From NCBI GenBank assembly GCA_021325295.1, contig JAJPHM010000068.1, forward strand, positions 1-34,564: 34,564 nucleotides of DNA, read 5' to 3'. The notes beneath the pieces are model-generated. The model ran no database searches and had not been told where the DNA came from. It worked only from the letters and a program-made list of their open reading frames with translations. The DNA is from Nitrososphaeraceae archaeon. Its GTDB lineage: Archaea > Thermoproteota > Nitrososphaeria > Nitrososphaerales > Nitrososphaeraceae. The translations under genes and the position numbers were made by a program. Positions within the stretch are counted from its first letter, which is position 1. Each line of letters opens with the position of its first letter. Below are positions 1-7,691 of the stretch, in pieces.

Positions 1-333
1 AGGCTTGCGAACAAAGCAATTTACTCTAATCTTTGGGAACATCTTTTTGAATTCATCGTAATAGATTTCAAATGCCGTGATAAAGCATATCTTGGCTTTC
101 TGGTCTAATTTGTGAAGCTCTCTGTAGAGCTGAAAGCCGTTTATTTTAGGCATCCTTATGTTATGTCTGGCAGAAGCGACTAGGTTAGGTCTATCGAGGC
201 TAGTGTAGTGCAGGCAAGACGTACAATGAGAGCCTCGGTCGCAGGCAATCAAGTGACTGCAGCATCGATCCCGATGATGTTGGCAGTAGTAGTTATCTGG
301 ATCCGTTGCAACCAAGACTTTAGGCAAAACCAT
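1..333 (-). pseudogene. Response regulator receiver domain, degraded and cut by the window edge
   Basis: Reading leftwards from ATG at 331-333 the frame stays open for 111 codons to the window edge. The start (MVLPKVLVATDPD) and the last part (NIRMPKINGFQLYREL, then ICFITAFEIYYDEF and NCFVRKP) match the CheY-like receivers common in Nitrososphaera-type genomes. The middle, about residues 14-60, does not: it reads as Cys/His-rich nonsense. In a neighbouring frame the same DNA gives ITTT followed later by DAAV, which looks like the receiver helix 1 shifted by a small deletion. The phosphoacceptor Asp expected in DIRMP is Asn, and extra bases sit just before it. I infer a receiver gene damaged by several small indels whose net effect leaves the frame open. 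A divergent but living gene cannot be excluded because the 3' end is outside the window. Confidence 0.6.
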
Positions 334-430
334 ATCCAAGAACAGGAAAAAAGTGACTTGTTCTAATCACCAACCGCGAGGTGAAAAATGGAAAAAATTA
401 ATGGTTTTTCCTATCCAGTCCAACCAAGTT

Positions 431-616
431 CTAATTGACCCGCGTGACTACAAATGCCACCCCAAATGACACAAGTCCACCAAATACTATCCCCCATCCA
501 AGCAGTGGGCTCACAGCCGGCAGCTGGATGACAGGAAGGTGTGCCTGGCTCAAAGCATAGATCCCGATTGCTGTAAGAAATATTCCAGCAACAATCAATG
601 CCATTACTTTGAACAT
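431..616 (-). CDS. Small two-helix membrane protein, unknown function
   Basis: A 61-residue protein, if begun at the ATG at 614-616. Two hydrophobic stretches, about residues 4-22 and 38-57, are separated by a short loop rich in Pro, Leu and Ser, and the protein ends in TRVN. A GTG two codons upstream (620-622) is an alternative start. The ATG is favoured because a TATA-like TCTTATCC on the minus strand (plus 638-645) is centred about 26 bp from it, which fits a leaderless transcript. I recognise no family. A longer open frame overlaps it on the same strand but has no membrane or domain logic. Likely an inner-membrane hypothetical protein; reality is moderately supported by promoter spacing and composition. 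Confidence 0.5.
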   Translation of the reverse strand: MFKVMALIVAGIFLTAIGIYALSQAHLPVIQLPAVSPLLGWGIVFGGLVSFGVAFVVTRVN

Positions 617-773
617 TGGCACAGATTTTGCGGCTACGGATAAGAGGCGCCCAGCTTGAAAGTTTTGATTCTGTAGCTAATGCTTCTTGTATGCAGCAAG
701 TCATCTGTCGTGCCCGACAAAAAGGCACAATAGAAAGGTAAAATAGTGCCCTGAATCGAACCTAATCCAAACT

Positions 774-941
774 ATGCCGATAACAGATGCAACAAAAAAG
801 CATATTGCACAGCAAAGAAGGCTTTTCTTCAAGATTTGCTTCAAGTGCGGAGGAAAGAATCCGATCTCTGCTCTCAGATGTCGCAAGTGCCACGGAAGCC
901 AGATGAGGCTAAAGAACAGGACACTGGGTGCCAAGAAGTAG
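774..941 (+). CDS. rpl40e: 50S ribosomal protein L40e
   Basis: A 55-residue basic protein beginning MPITDATKKHIAQQRRL, followed by FFKICFKCGGKNPISALRCR and ending RLKNRTLGAKK. The two CxxC pairs (CFKC and CRKC) are the zinc-binding site of the archaeal/eukaryotic L40e family, and both length and sequence fit archaeal L40e closely. It is a large-subunit protein of the ribosome. The gene is short enough to be missed by length cut-offs, and longer open frames on both strands overlap it; these are shadows. A TATA-like GTAAAATA at 739-746 lies about 31 bp upstream (box centre to ATG), consistent with a very short leader. It stands alone between the small membrane protein and tRNA-Val. Confidence 0.93.
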   Translation: MPITDATKKHIAQQRRLFFKICFKCGGKNPISALRCRKCHGSQMRLKNRTLGAKK

Positions 942-1109
942 CAGTAGCAGTAGCATCGAGTATCTTTCAAACCCAAGCGAGTTCCTCCACGAGCGGCAGC
1001 CCAGTTAAAGACTGTCATTGCGAATGGTTTAGTGCGATCGCATTCACTTCACCGCATCGGGGTAGGGCGGGGCCGGGCATATTATGTGCAGAGTGGATAT
1101 GCATAGAAG
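942..1109. other. Spacer between rpl40e and tRNA-Val
   Basis: No gene recognised. It begins with a short GCAGTA repeat just after the rpl40e stop and has a G-rich patch near 1060-1078. No second cloverleaf could be folded here by eye. Confidence 0.4.
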
Positions 1110-1184
1110 TGGTTCGCGCCAGATTCGAACTGGCGATTTTCGCTGTGTGAGAGCGACGTCTTAACCAGGCTAGACCAGCGAACC
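1110..1184 (-). tRNA. tRNA-Val (anticodon CAC)
   Basis: On the minus strand the 7-bp acceptor stem GGTTCGC pairs with GCGAACC. The D arm is GTC/GAC around TAGCCTGGTTAA. The anticodon stem TCGCT/AGCGA encloses the loop CTCACAC, giving anticodon CAC (Val, GTG codons). The variable loop has 5 bases, and the T arm GCCAG/CTGGC encloses TTCGAAT. The discriminator base is A (complement of 1110). The CCA end is not encoded and no intron is present. Clear cloverleaf, 75 bases with the discriminator. Confidence 0.96.
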
Positions 1185-1211
1185 TATACAGTTAGGCTGT
1201 TGCCAGAGGGG

Positions 1212-1219
1212 TTTTTAAA
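1212..1219 (-). promoter_or_regulatory. TATA-like box of tRNA-Val
   Basis: Minus-strand TTTAAAAA, centred about 31 bp upstream of the mature 5' end of the tRNA. This fits an archaeal TATA box with a transcript start a few bases before the tRNA. Confidence 0.6.
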
Positions 1220-1433
1220 GTTAATTCGCCTTTGGCTGTTTGTATTTGTATGCAGACAGACAGAGAGATATACATCCATACATGCATCTTCTTCTTACCT
1301 TCAATTGGCTGGTCTGCCGGATTATGTGCTATGACAGGTTTCCCATGATATAGCCAGCATTGGAATGCAGCTTGGCTTAAAGAAAGTTATGCTGTCAGAT
1401 ACAGGCCAGATTCAATAAGGTTCAGGTTAATGT

Positions 1434-2753
1434 TCACGTTCCTTCACTGAACCCTTCAAGGTATGCCTGCTGCGCAGGCGAGAGGCTATCGATAGAGACC
1501 CCCATTGATTCAAGCTTGCCAGAAGCTATCTCCCTGTCCTGAGCAGCATCAATATTGTAGACACCCGGCTTCATCGTGCCGCCTGACTTGGCAAGCCGGA
1601 TTACAGACAGGAGCTGATTGGCAAAGCTCATATCCATCACTTCTGATGGATGGCCTTCTGCTGCTGCAAGATTCACAAGCCTTCCTTCGCCAACAAGGTA
1701 GACCCTGTTCCCGCTCTTGAGTTTGTACTGCTCTACAGAATCGTTTATCCTCTTCTTGCTCCCCTGCCTTTCAAGCGCATCAATAGAGATCTCGACATTA
1801 AAGTGACCGGCATTTGCCAGTATGGCACCGTCTTTCATTTTTTCTATATCCTTTCCTACGATAACATCTTTGCATCCTGTTGCAGTTATGAATACGTCTC
1901 CTATCTCGGCTGCCTTTACCATCTGCATGACAGAGTATCCATCCATCTTTGCTTTCAGGGCAGCAATGGAATCAACTTCAGTTACAATGACATTGGCACC
2001 CATACCTGATGCGCGCCTTGCTACACCCTTGCCAACATGACCGTATCCGGCGACTACAACATTTTTCCCTGCAAGAAGCACATTGGTCGCCCTTATGATT
2101 CCATCAAGTGCAGACTGACCGGTGCCATAAACGTTATCAAAATCATGCTTTGTCTCGGCATCGTTGACTGCGATAATCGGGTAGAGAAGTTTGCCTGCCT
2201 TGTTCAGGGCCTTTAGCCTGATAACACCTGTAGTAGTCTCTTCAGTTCCGCCGTAGACAGGATTTGCATTGCCGCTGTTGTTGTAGCCTCTTTCTTTTTC
2301 TATTTCTCTTTCTCGTTTCTTGGCCTGCTGCTCTGACATGGCCTTGTGCATCTCGACTGTCAGGTCGGCCCCGTCGTCTATTGTTACGTGGGGGCCAAGC
2401 TTCATGGCGGAGTGGATGTCGTCATAGTACTCTTTTGCAGTGACACCTCTGCTTGCATAGACCATTATTCCTTCATTTGCAGCCAGCGAAGCCGCAACGT
2501 CATCTTGGGTACTCAGGGGGTTGCATCCGCACCAGGATATCCGGTCTGCCCCTGCTGCCTTTATTGCCCTGACAAGGACGCCCGTTTCCTTTGTAACGTG
2601 CAGGCAGCCTGTAACCTTGATACCAGCAAGCGGCCTGGTTTTTTCATATTTTCTCATTAACGATACAAGGACCGGCATGTGAGCTTCGGCCCAGTCAATC
2701 TTTTTTTTGCCGCTTTCTGCCAGCGAGACATCTTTTACTCGATAATCAACCAT
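1434..2753 (-). CDS. ahcY: S-adenosylhomocysteine hydrolase
   Basis: Reversibly splits S-adenosyl-L-homocysteine into adenosine and homocysteine in the cytoplasm, removing the inhibitory product of SAM-dependent methyltransferases. The 439 residues show the family layout: substrate-domain segments around 48-56 and 75-86, D128, TEETTTGV at 170-177, the NAD-binding GYGHVGKG at 236-243, NAGHF at 314-318, and the conserved AEGHPSEVMDMSFANQ at 365-380. Near residues 143-160 there is a highly charged insert rich in Lys, Arg and Glu, ahead of the conserved ETTTG segment. A TATA-like AATATATT on the minus strand lies about 40 bp upstream, so a short leader is likely. Monocistronic; the gene behind it on the same strand starts from its own promoter. 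Confidence 0.96.
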   Translation of the reverse strand: MVDYRVKDVSLAESGKKKIDWAEAHMPVLVSLMRKYEKTRPLAGIKVTGCLHVTKETGVLVRAIKAAGADRISWCGCNPLSTQDDVAASLAANEGIMVYASRGVTAKEYYDDIHSAMKLGPHVTIDDGADLTVEMHKAMSEQQAKKREREIEKERGYNNSGNANPVYGGTEETTTGVIRLKALNKAGKLLYPIIAVNDAETKHDFDNVYGTGQSALDGIIRATNVLLAGKNVVVAGYGHVGKGVARRASGMGANVIVTEVDSIAALKAKMDGYSVMQMVKAAEIGDVFITATGCKDVIVGKDIEKMKDGAILANAGHFNVEISIDALERQGSKKRINDSVEQYKLKSGNRVYLVGEGRLVNLAAAEGHPSEVMDMSFANQLLSVIRLAKSGGTMKPGVYNIDAAQDREIASGKLESMGVSIDSLSPAQQAYLEGFSEGT

Positions 2754-2889
2754 ACAGATTCAGATCTGGAAGAAACGTGGCTTCAATATATTGCATTAGT
2801 TGCTGGTTGATCTGCTGGAAACTTGTGGAAGGCTGCATTCGCAGCAGGTATCTTATCTTGTAGCCACCCAACCATCTTCCTTTATCCAA

Positions 2890-3552
2890 TCAGAGGTTTC
2901 TGGTCCTCATAACCTCTATTACCTGTTCGTCTGTTACTGTCTCGAACAGATCGTAAAACTGGCCCACCGCGCCGAAATCTCCAGGTGCCTCAAGAACTTC
3001 GACATGGTCTGCCTCCTGCCGTAACAGCTCGATAGTCTTGGCAGGTCCCACGGGCACTGCAATTACCAGCTTGCTGGGCTTTTGCTTTCTGAGCCACCTT
3101 GCAGAGGCAATTACAGTCGCGCCTGTTGCAATTCCATCGTCTACCAGTATTGCAATCTTGCTTTCTATTCTGGCGCGATAATCATTTGATGTCTTGCGGT
3201 AGACCGACAATCTCCTAATAATCTCATCTGCCTGCCTTTTCTTTTCCTCCTCAAGGTAGTTTGGCGGCACGTGCAGGGCACTGACGATGTAGTCGTTGAT
3301 ATAGGATGTACCATCTGCCATTACTGCTCCTATGGCAAGCTCTTCGTTTGCCGGAGCACCCATTTTTCTTGGTACAACAATGTCAAAATCAGCCGAGAGT
3401 TTTTTTGCAATAATATCTGCAAGGATTACGCCACCTCTGGGGATACCGAGGACTATAATGCCCTGGTCCTTCTGCCTTTCCATTTCTAGGCTTGACACCA
3501 GCTTTTCGGCAAGTTGCTGGCCTGCGTCAACCCTATCATGGAATCGCCTCAT
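2890..3552 (-). CDS. Phosphoribosyltransferase-fold protein (PRTase type I)
   Basis: A 220-residue cytoplasmic protein of the type I phosphoribosyltransferase fold. The PRPP-binding loop is VDDGIATGAT at 137-146, with the two acidic residues and the Gly/Thr-rich turn of the family. Upstream it has GIPRGGV at 36-42 and PRKMGAPANEELAIGAV at 61-77, typical of the broad 'predicted phosphoribosyltransferase' group (COG1926-like) found widely in bacteria and archaea. Its substrate base is unknown; this group is distinct from the named purine and pyrimidine salvage enzymes. A TATA-like ATTAATAG lies about 30 bp upstream. Neighbours do not suggest a pathway. Confidence 0.85.
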   Translation of the reverse strand: MRRFHDRVDAGQQLAEKLVSSLEMERQKDQGIIVLGIPRGGVILADIIAKKLSADFDIVVPRKMGAPANEELAIGAVMADGTSYINDYIVSALHVPPNYLEEEKKRQADEIIRRLSVYRKTSNDYRARIESKIAILVDDGIATGATVIASARWLRKQKPSKLVIAVPVGPAKTIELLRQEADHVEVLEAPGDFGAVGQFYDLFETVTDEQVIEVMRTRNL

Positions 3553-3842
3553 ATCCCTGTCATCTATTGTTTACATTCTATCTATTAATGAACTTGCAGG
3601 TATTTGACAAGAAGGCTCTCTACTCTGAATCAATTAATGCACAAATGGCCAGACCTGTCCTCTGACCCAGCATCTACTCAGGCAAGAAATAAAGCTGCCT
3701 GATTCCTTACCGAGCCTGCCTGCCAGTCAATCAGTGAGCCCTATCCTATCCGCCTATACCGTGCTTTTCATACACCTAATTCAATCCCTCATCAACTGGT
3801 TTAGGTCAGCATGTCAAAATAGCAGGCATGCAGCAAAAACCC
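3553..3842. other. Divergent spacer between phosphoribosyltransferase and hydroxyacyl-CoA dehydrogenase
   Basis: No gene or structured RNA recognised. It contains the promoter of the leftward gene near its left end and a 5-base-period repeat CTATCCTATCC at 3741-3751. The dehydrogenase promoter starts right after it. Confidence 0.5.
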
Positions 3843-3850
3843 TTTTAAAA
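3843..3850 (+). promoter_or_regulatory. TATA box of the hydroxyacyl-CoA dehydrogenase gene
   Basis: TTTTAAAA centred 67 bp from the ATG. It predicts a transcript start near 3873 and a leader of about 40 bases, unlike most genes in the window. Confidence 0.55.
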
Positions 3851-3898
3851 GCCAAGTAGACCTAGGTAATTAATCAACAAACAAATACAAAGGCAACA

Positions 3899-3906
3899 GA
3901 GGGGAT
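3899..3906 (+). promoter_or_regulatory. Shine-Dalgarno-like site
   Basis: GAGGGGAT lies 7 bases before the ATG at 3914, one mismatch from GAGGTGAT. Together with the distant TATA box this makes the dehydrogenase one of the few clearly leadered messages here. Confidence 0.5.
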
Positions 3907-3913
3907 TGTTCAC

Positions 3914-5068
3914 ATGTCTTTAGAAATCAAAAACATAACTGTCCTAGGTTCTGGGATAATGGGCCACGGCATTGCCCAGGTATCTGCTACTGCCGGCTAC
4001 AATGTCAAGCTGCGTGACATAGAAAAGTCCTTCCTTGACAAGGCGATGGACAAGATCAAGTGGTCGCTTGACAAGATGGTCGAAAAACAAAAGATTTCCC
4101 AGCAAGAGGCAGCAAATATACTTTCAAGAATTACCCCCATCGTAGACCTGAAAGAGGCCCTAAAAGGCGCTGACATGCTTATCGAGGCGGTGCCGGAGGA
4201 CATGAACCTGAAAAGAAAAGTCTACGCCGAAGTCGATGCTCTTGCAGATCAAAAAACGCTTTTTGCTTCAAACACAAGCACATTGCCGATAACCGAGATT
4301 TCATCCCTGACAAGTCGGCCTGACAGGTTTGTAGGCCTGCACTTTTTCAACCCGCCACAGCTCATGCCGCTGGTTGAAGTGATACCAGGTAACAGAACTG
4401 CAGGCAATACAGTCAACTTGGCGATAGACTATGTAAGCAAGGTAGGCAAGCAGCCAGTGCTATGCAAAAAGGACGTTGCCGGCTTTATCGTCAACCGCAT
4501 CTTTATCCCCTTGGTGCATGAAGCCGCATACTGTCAGGAAAGGGACCATGCCAGCATGACAGAGATCGACTCTGCTGTAAAATTCAAGATGGCATTTCCC
4601 ATGGGAATATTTGAGCTTGCAGACTATACAGGGCTTGACGTAATTTACAAAGCTACTGTGGAGATGCATTCAAGGGATACCAAAGTCATAAGGCCACATC
4701 CAAAGATAAAGCAGCTTTATGATGAGAAAAACCTAGGCCAGAAATCAGGCAGGGGTTTCTATGAATACGGAGGAGGAAAATACGAGCGGGTAGCGCTGAC
4801 TGAGCAAGAGGCAGAAAAATATGATCCTGTAGCGCTTGTCGCGGTTGCTGCAAACAATGGAGCCTGGCTTGTTTCAAACGGCGTCTGCAGCCTGCAGGAT
4901 CTTGAGAAGGCGCTGAAGCTTGGCATGGGCCTCAAGAAAGAGCTATTCTCCACGGTGAAGGAGTTTGGCCCGGCAAGAATAGTCAGCTGCCTGCTGGACC
5001 TTGCAGCAAAGCATGGATCGTTTTACGAGCCTGACAGGTTCCTTTTACAGCTATCAGAGCAGAAATAA
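3914..5068 (+). CDS. 3-hydroxyacyl-CoA (3-hydroxybutyryl-CoA) dehydrogenase
   Basis: NAD(P)-dependent oxidation of 3-hydroxyacyl-CoA to 3-oxoacyl-CoA. In ammonia-oxidising archaea this step, 3-hydroxybutyryl-CoA to acetoacetyl-CoA, belongs to the hydroxypropionate/hydroxybutyrate carbon-fixation cycle. The 384-residue protein has the Rossmann GSGIMGHG at 12-19, SNTST at 119-123, GLHFFNP at 141-147 with catalytic H143, and FIVNR at 191-195 opening the helical C-terminal domain. The C-terminal half is longer than the roughly 280-residue bacterial Hbd: after the first helical domain (to about 290) a second, partial helical repeat runs to the end. No enoyl-CoA hydratase domain is fused. It has its own TATA box and SD-like site. 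Pathway assignment rests on known thaumarchaeal metabolism, not on the neighbours. Confidence 0.93.
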   Translation: MSLEIKNITVLGSGIMGHGIAQVSATAGYNVKLRDIEKSFLDKAMDKIKWSLDKMVEKQKISQQEAANILSRITPIVDLKEALKGADMLIEAVPEDMNLKRKVYAEVDALADQKTLFASNTSTLPITEISSLTSRPDRFVGLHFFNPPQLMPLVEVIPGNRTAGNTVNLAIDYVSKVGKQPVLCKKDVAGFIVNRIFIPLVHEAAYCQERDHASMTEIDSAVKFKMAFPMGIFELADYTGLDVIYKATVEMHSRDTKVIRPHPKIKQLYDEKNLGQKSGRGFYEYGGGKYERVALTEQEAEKYDPVALVAVAANNGAWLVSNGVCSLQDLEKALKLGMGLKKELFSTVKEFGPARIVSCLLDLAAKHGSFYEPDRFLLQLSEQK

Positions 5069-5197
5069 TAATGGCTGCTTGAAGCCCATGGCGGGTATGA
5101 CCTATTAATTATCTGCCGCCTTGCCTTCTTTTCCTTTTTTCAATCCTGCAGTTTTCTTTTCTGTCTATTTTGCCCAGCGCGATAAAGAATTGGTAAA

Positions 5198-5734
5198 TCA
5201 ACTTGTTTTTACGCCGGTCTTTTCTTGAGATTTCTGCAACGCGCTCATGACAAGTGCCACAGCTGAGTGAGCATCATTTGCCACTACAATAGGAACCCTG
5301 CTGCGCTCGTCAAGATATTTGCCGCCGTACTGTTCTGCAACGCCTCCGCTGCCTGCGACTGCTACCAGCACTTTTTTTGCCATATATCCTACTCCAAGCT
5401 CTATCAGTGTACCGACTCCGCCACCAACCGCAATAATACCATCGGCAGAAGAAGAGACAATAAAATCCCTGGCAAACCCTATACCAGTGCAAATGACAAC
5501 GTCACAGAATCTGTTTGCATAGGCAAACTCCTCCTGCGGTATTATTCCTACAGTGAGCCCTCCGTTTTCCTTTGCACCCTTGCAGGCAGACTCCATAACA
5601 CCACCAAGCCCGCCGCAGACAAGTGTTGCGCCAGAGAGTGCAATTTCTTTTCCCACTTCATAGGCAATCTTTTCTGCAGCTTCAGAGCACCTATCAACAT
5701 TGTAGCCAATCACTGCAATCTGCGTCTTTCGCAT
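5198..5734 (-). CDS. LOG/TIGR00725-like nucleotide-binding protein
   Basis: A 178-residue Rossmann-like protein. GGLGGVME at 41-48 and GGGVGTLIE at 104-112 correspond to the GGGxxGLMG and PGGxGTxxE elements of the LOG ('lysine decarboxylase-like') superfamily. Overall sequence and length fit the TIGR00725 subgroup, related to Moco carrier proteins and cytokinin-activating LOG enzymes. The true substrate is unknown; a nucleotide or nucleotide-containing cofactor is likely from the fold. The minus-strand TATA GTTTATTATCG is centred near 5764, about 30 bp before the ATG, implying leaderless or near-leaderless transcription. It is divergent from the nuclease-like gene to its right. Confidence 0.85.
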   Translation of the reverse strand: MRKTQIAVIGYNVDRCSEAAEKIAYEVGKEIALSGATLVCGGLGGVMESACKGAKENGGLTVGIIPQEEFAYANRFCDVVICTGIGFARDFIVSSSADGIIAVGGGVGTLIELGVGYMAKKVLVAVAGSGGVAEQYGGKYLDERSRVPIVVANDAHSAVALVMSALQKSQEKTGVKTS

Positions 5735-5875
5735 TTCATACTAGACCAGAGGCCATGCGATAATAAACAATTCTTCTTCCTTCCTTCAGGTCGGACCAGT
5801 CAGCCACTCTTGCTTGCAGAACAAGCGAAGCAAAAGCATCGGATCAGTGGCAATTTATCTGCATGCATAACTAAC

Positions 5876-6628
5876 GTGCTGGATGCAGGTTTTGTTGCTG
5901 CCGAAGATGGCCCTTCCAAAACATTAGACACTTTTAAAGAGGAGTATTCTGATATTTATCAGGATCAGTTGGATCTCGAGAGTTTCACGGCAGACGTTGC
6001 GGCGCTTTCTGATAAAATGGTCGCAGGCGAGTCTGATGAAATAGTTCAAAGGATGAATTTTGTAAAGTACCGGCTCATAGAGCTGTACAAGAGAAACCTT
6101 GTCAAGATAAACCACTCTGCAATGGAACTTGTGTGTGCAAAACACCTCATCCGCTATGGATACATGGTTGATGTCGAAAAACAGCTCACAGACATCCTTG
6201 TCTGTGACGTCCATGCAACGAAAGGAGACGGCGTGGCAATAGTGGAGATAGAAACGGGATTTATACCACCAGAACATGCTCTGGATCCACTTGCATACTA
6301 CGCTGCAAGGATTGCAAGCAAGATCGCCAGATACAGCAAGTATGCAAACCAGTTTGTCCTCGCAACTCCTCCGGTGAGCATTCTTCCGATACCAGAACTA
6401 TTCAGGCGACCTCCGAGGGACAGGGATGTACAGTCAATAGGCAGGGTGAAACTGCTCTGCGATAGATATTACAAGAACCCACCAGTATCTGAAGATGAAA
6501 TAATAAATGGCAGACTCCACATGGTGTACATCATAAATATAGACGATGGCAGGGTTATTGAAATGGACGTCGACAGTTACCTTGACCAAGTGGGGCAGAT
6601 GCTTGATAGCACAAATAGACTGCTTTAG
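5876..6628 (+). CDS. Unrecognised protein with a PD-(D/E)xK-nuclease-like motif
   Basis: The open frame extends far upstream, but its first 200 codons lie opposite the LOG-like gene and read as noise. I start at GTG 5876, giving 250 residues; the start is uncertain. The N-terminal third is acidic and helical. The core around 84-165 has E84, then LTDILVCDV (104-112, D106 and D111), GVAIVEIETGF (119-129, E124 and E126), a Tyr/Arg/Lys-rich helix (YYAARIASKIARYSKYA) and the strand QFVLATPP. Acidic strand, then an E-x-E strand, then a basic helix is the pattern of PD-(D/E)xK nuclease-like folds, with ExE in place of ExK. That is inference from motif order. No helicase, methylase or other partner lies beside it. 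A TATA-like CAATTTATCT sits at 5851-5860. Confidence 0.7.
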   Translation: MLDAGFVAAEDGPSKTLDTFKEEYSDIYQDQLDLESFTADVAALSDKMVAGESDEIVQRMNFVKYRLIELYKRNLVKINHSAMELVCAKHLIRYGYMVDVEKQLTDILVCDVHATKGDGVAIVEIETGFIPPEHALDPLAYYAARIASKIARYSKYANQFVLATPPVSILPIPELFRRPPRDRDVQSIGRVKLLCDRYYKNPPVSEDEIINGRLHMVYIINIDDGRVIEMDVDSYLDQVGQMLDSTNRLL

Positions 6629-6790
6629 AATACAGTATGTATTTTCAGCAGGTTTGTCTTGACTGCAGTCGCTGCTGATCAGGCTGATGCTTTCTTGCCT
6701 CTCTTTCCTTCTTTATTTCTTTATTTTAACCTAAAACTGATTGCAGCTTTTCTTGATCACTGCAACAGAAAATCAAAATCTATCAAACTT

Positions 6791-6798
6791 AATATAAG
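6791..6798 (+). promoter_or_regulatory. TATA box of the FKBP gene
   Basis: AATATAAG centred 24-25 bp before the ATG at 6819, so the message is predicted to be leaderless. Confidence 0.6.
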
Positions 6799-6818
6799 GT
6801 AAAACATTAGCGCATTTT

Positions 6819-7637
6819 ATGCCACTGGAAAAGGGTTCTCTCATATTAGTAGATTATACTGCTAAAGTTAAGGATACTAACGAAGTTTTTGATACTACGG
6901 TAGAAGAAGAAGCCAAGAAAGCAAATCTGGATCTCGCCAGAAAATATGAACCCCGGCTTGTCTCTGTAGGCGAAGGATGGGTGCTGAGGGGGCTGGACGA
7001 AGCACTGGCAAATTCAGACGCTGGACAGAAGATAAATGTTGAAATCTCTCCTGACAAGGGTTTTGGAGAGAGGGACCCAAGCAAGGTCAGGATGATACCT
7101 CAGCGCAAGCTGGGCGAAAAGGCAGACGAGGTAGGCGTCGGAGATACTGTTGAACTTGAAGGCAGGGAAGGAACTGTAAAATATGTAGGCTCCGGCAGGG
7201 TTCAGGTTGATTTTAACCACAGGCTGGCAGGACGGACTCTGATTTATGATGCCAACATTATAAAAAAGCTGGAAACAGACGATGAAAAGATAAAGGCGCT
7301 CGTCAGAAGAAGGCTTCCACTTGACGACGGAAAAATAAAAACATCCACATCTGGCCCGACTCTGGAAGTTGAGCTGCCAGAAGAAGTCTACCTAGCAGAA
7401 GGGCTTCAGATAATCAAGCGCGCCATTGCAAGCGACATATTCAAGTTTGTAACTGCAATCAAAAATGTCAAGTTTATAGAAAACTATGCTGCTCCTGCTC
7501 AGGCCAGCACACCGCCTGCTGATAAGGATAAGGAGAAGGGGCAAGCACATGATCACGCACACGACAAGCAGGTCCAGCAACAAGAGGCATCACAAGCAGA
7601 AAAGCAGGTAGCGACGAAGAAAAGCACGGCAAAATAG
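6819..7637 (+). CDS. FKBP-type peptidyl-prolyl isomerase (SlyD-like) with long C-terminal extension
   Basis: Peptidyl-prolyl cis-trans isomerase and probable folding chaperone. Residues 1-150 show the archaeal SlyD-like plan: VDYTAKVKDTNEVFDTT near 11-27, GEGWVLRGLDEAL at 51-63, then GFGERDP at 81-87, the inserted IF chaperone domain at about 90-130, and DFNHRLAGRTL at 131-141 returning to the FKBP core. No signal peptide or membrane segment, so cytosolic. The 272 residues exceed the usual short archaeal FKBP. Residues 155-225 form an additional folded-looking segment, and the tail from about 226 is low-complexity (Lys, Gln, Ala) with a His cluster HDHAHDK that could bind metal, as the His-rich tail of SlyD does. 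Transcribed alone, just ahead of the Fe-S carrier gene. Confidence 0.92.
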   Translation: MPLEKGSLILVDYTAKVKDTNEVFDTTVEEEAKKANLDLARKYEPRLVSVGEGWVLRGLDEALANSDAGQKINVEISPDKGFGERDPSKVRMIPQRKLGEKADEVGVGDTVELEGREGTVKYVGSGRVQVDFNHRLAGRTLIYDANIIKKLETDDEKIKALVRRRLPLDDGKIKTSTSGPTLEVELPEEVYLAEGLQIIKRAIASDIFKFVTAIKNVKFIENYAAPAQASTPPADKDKEKGQAHDHAHDKQVQQQEASQAEKQVATKKSTAK

Positions 7638-7691
7638 CACATCCTGAACCTGAAGAAAAACTTATTATAGTAAAAAGTCAACCTAAGTACC

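Noticed and set aside
411-728. 105-codon frame on the minus strand near the left edge
   Set aside because: It overlaps the 61-residue membrane protein frame; its composition lacks any domain and it shows no promoter support.
950-1010. Possible second tRNA or other structured RNA before tRNA-Val
   Set aside because: A T-arm-like GGGTTTGAAA on the minus strand lacks pairing acceptor and anticodon stems.
701-1150. Two frames of 104-105 codons on opposite strands
   Set aside because: They overlap rpl40e, whose sequence and Cys motif are unmistakable.
5267-5875. Upstream 200 codons of the nuclease-like frame
   Set aside because: They lie opposite the LOG-like gene and read as Cys/His-rich noise; the similarity-like acidic core starts only near 5876.
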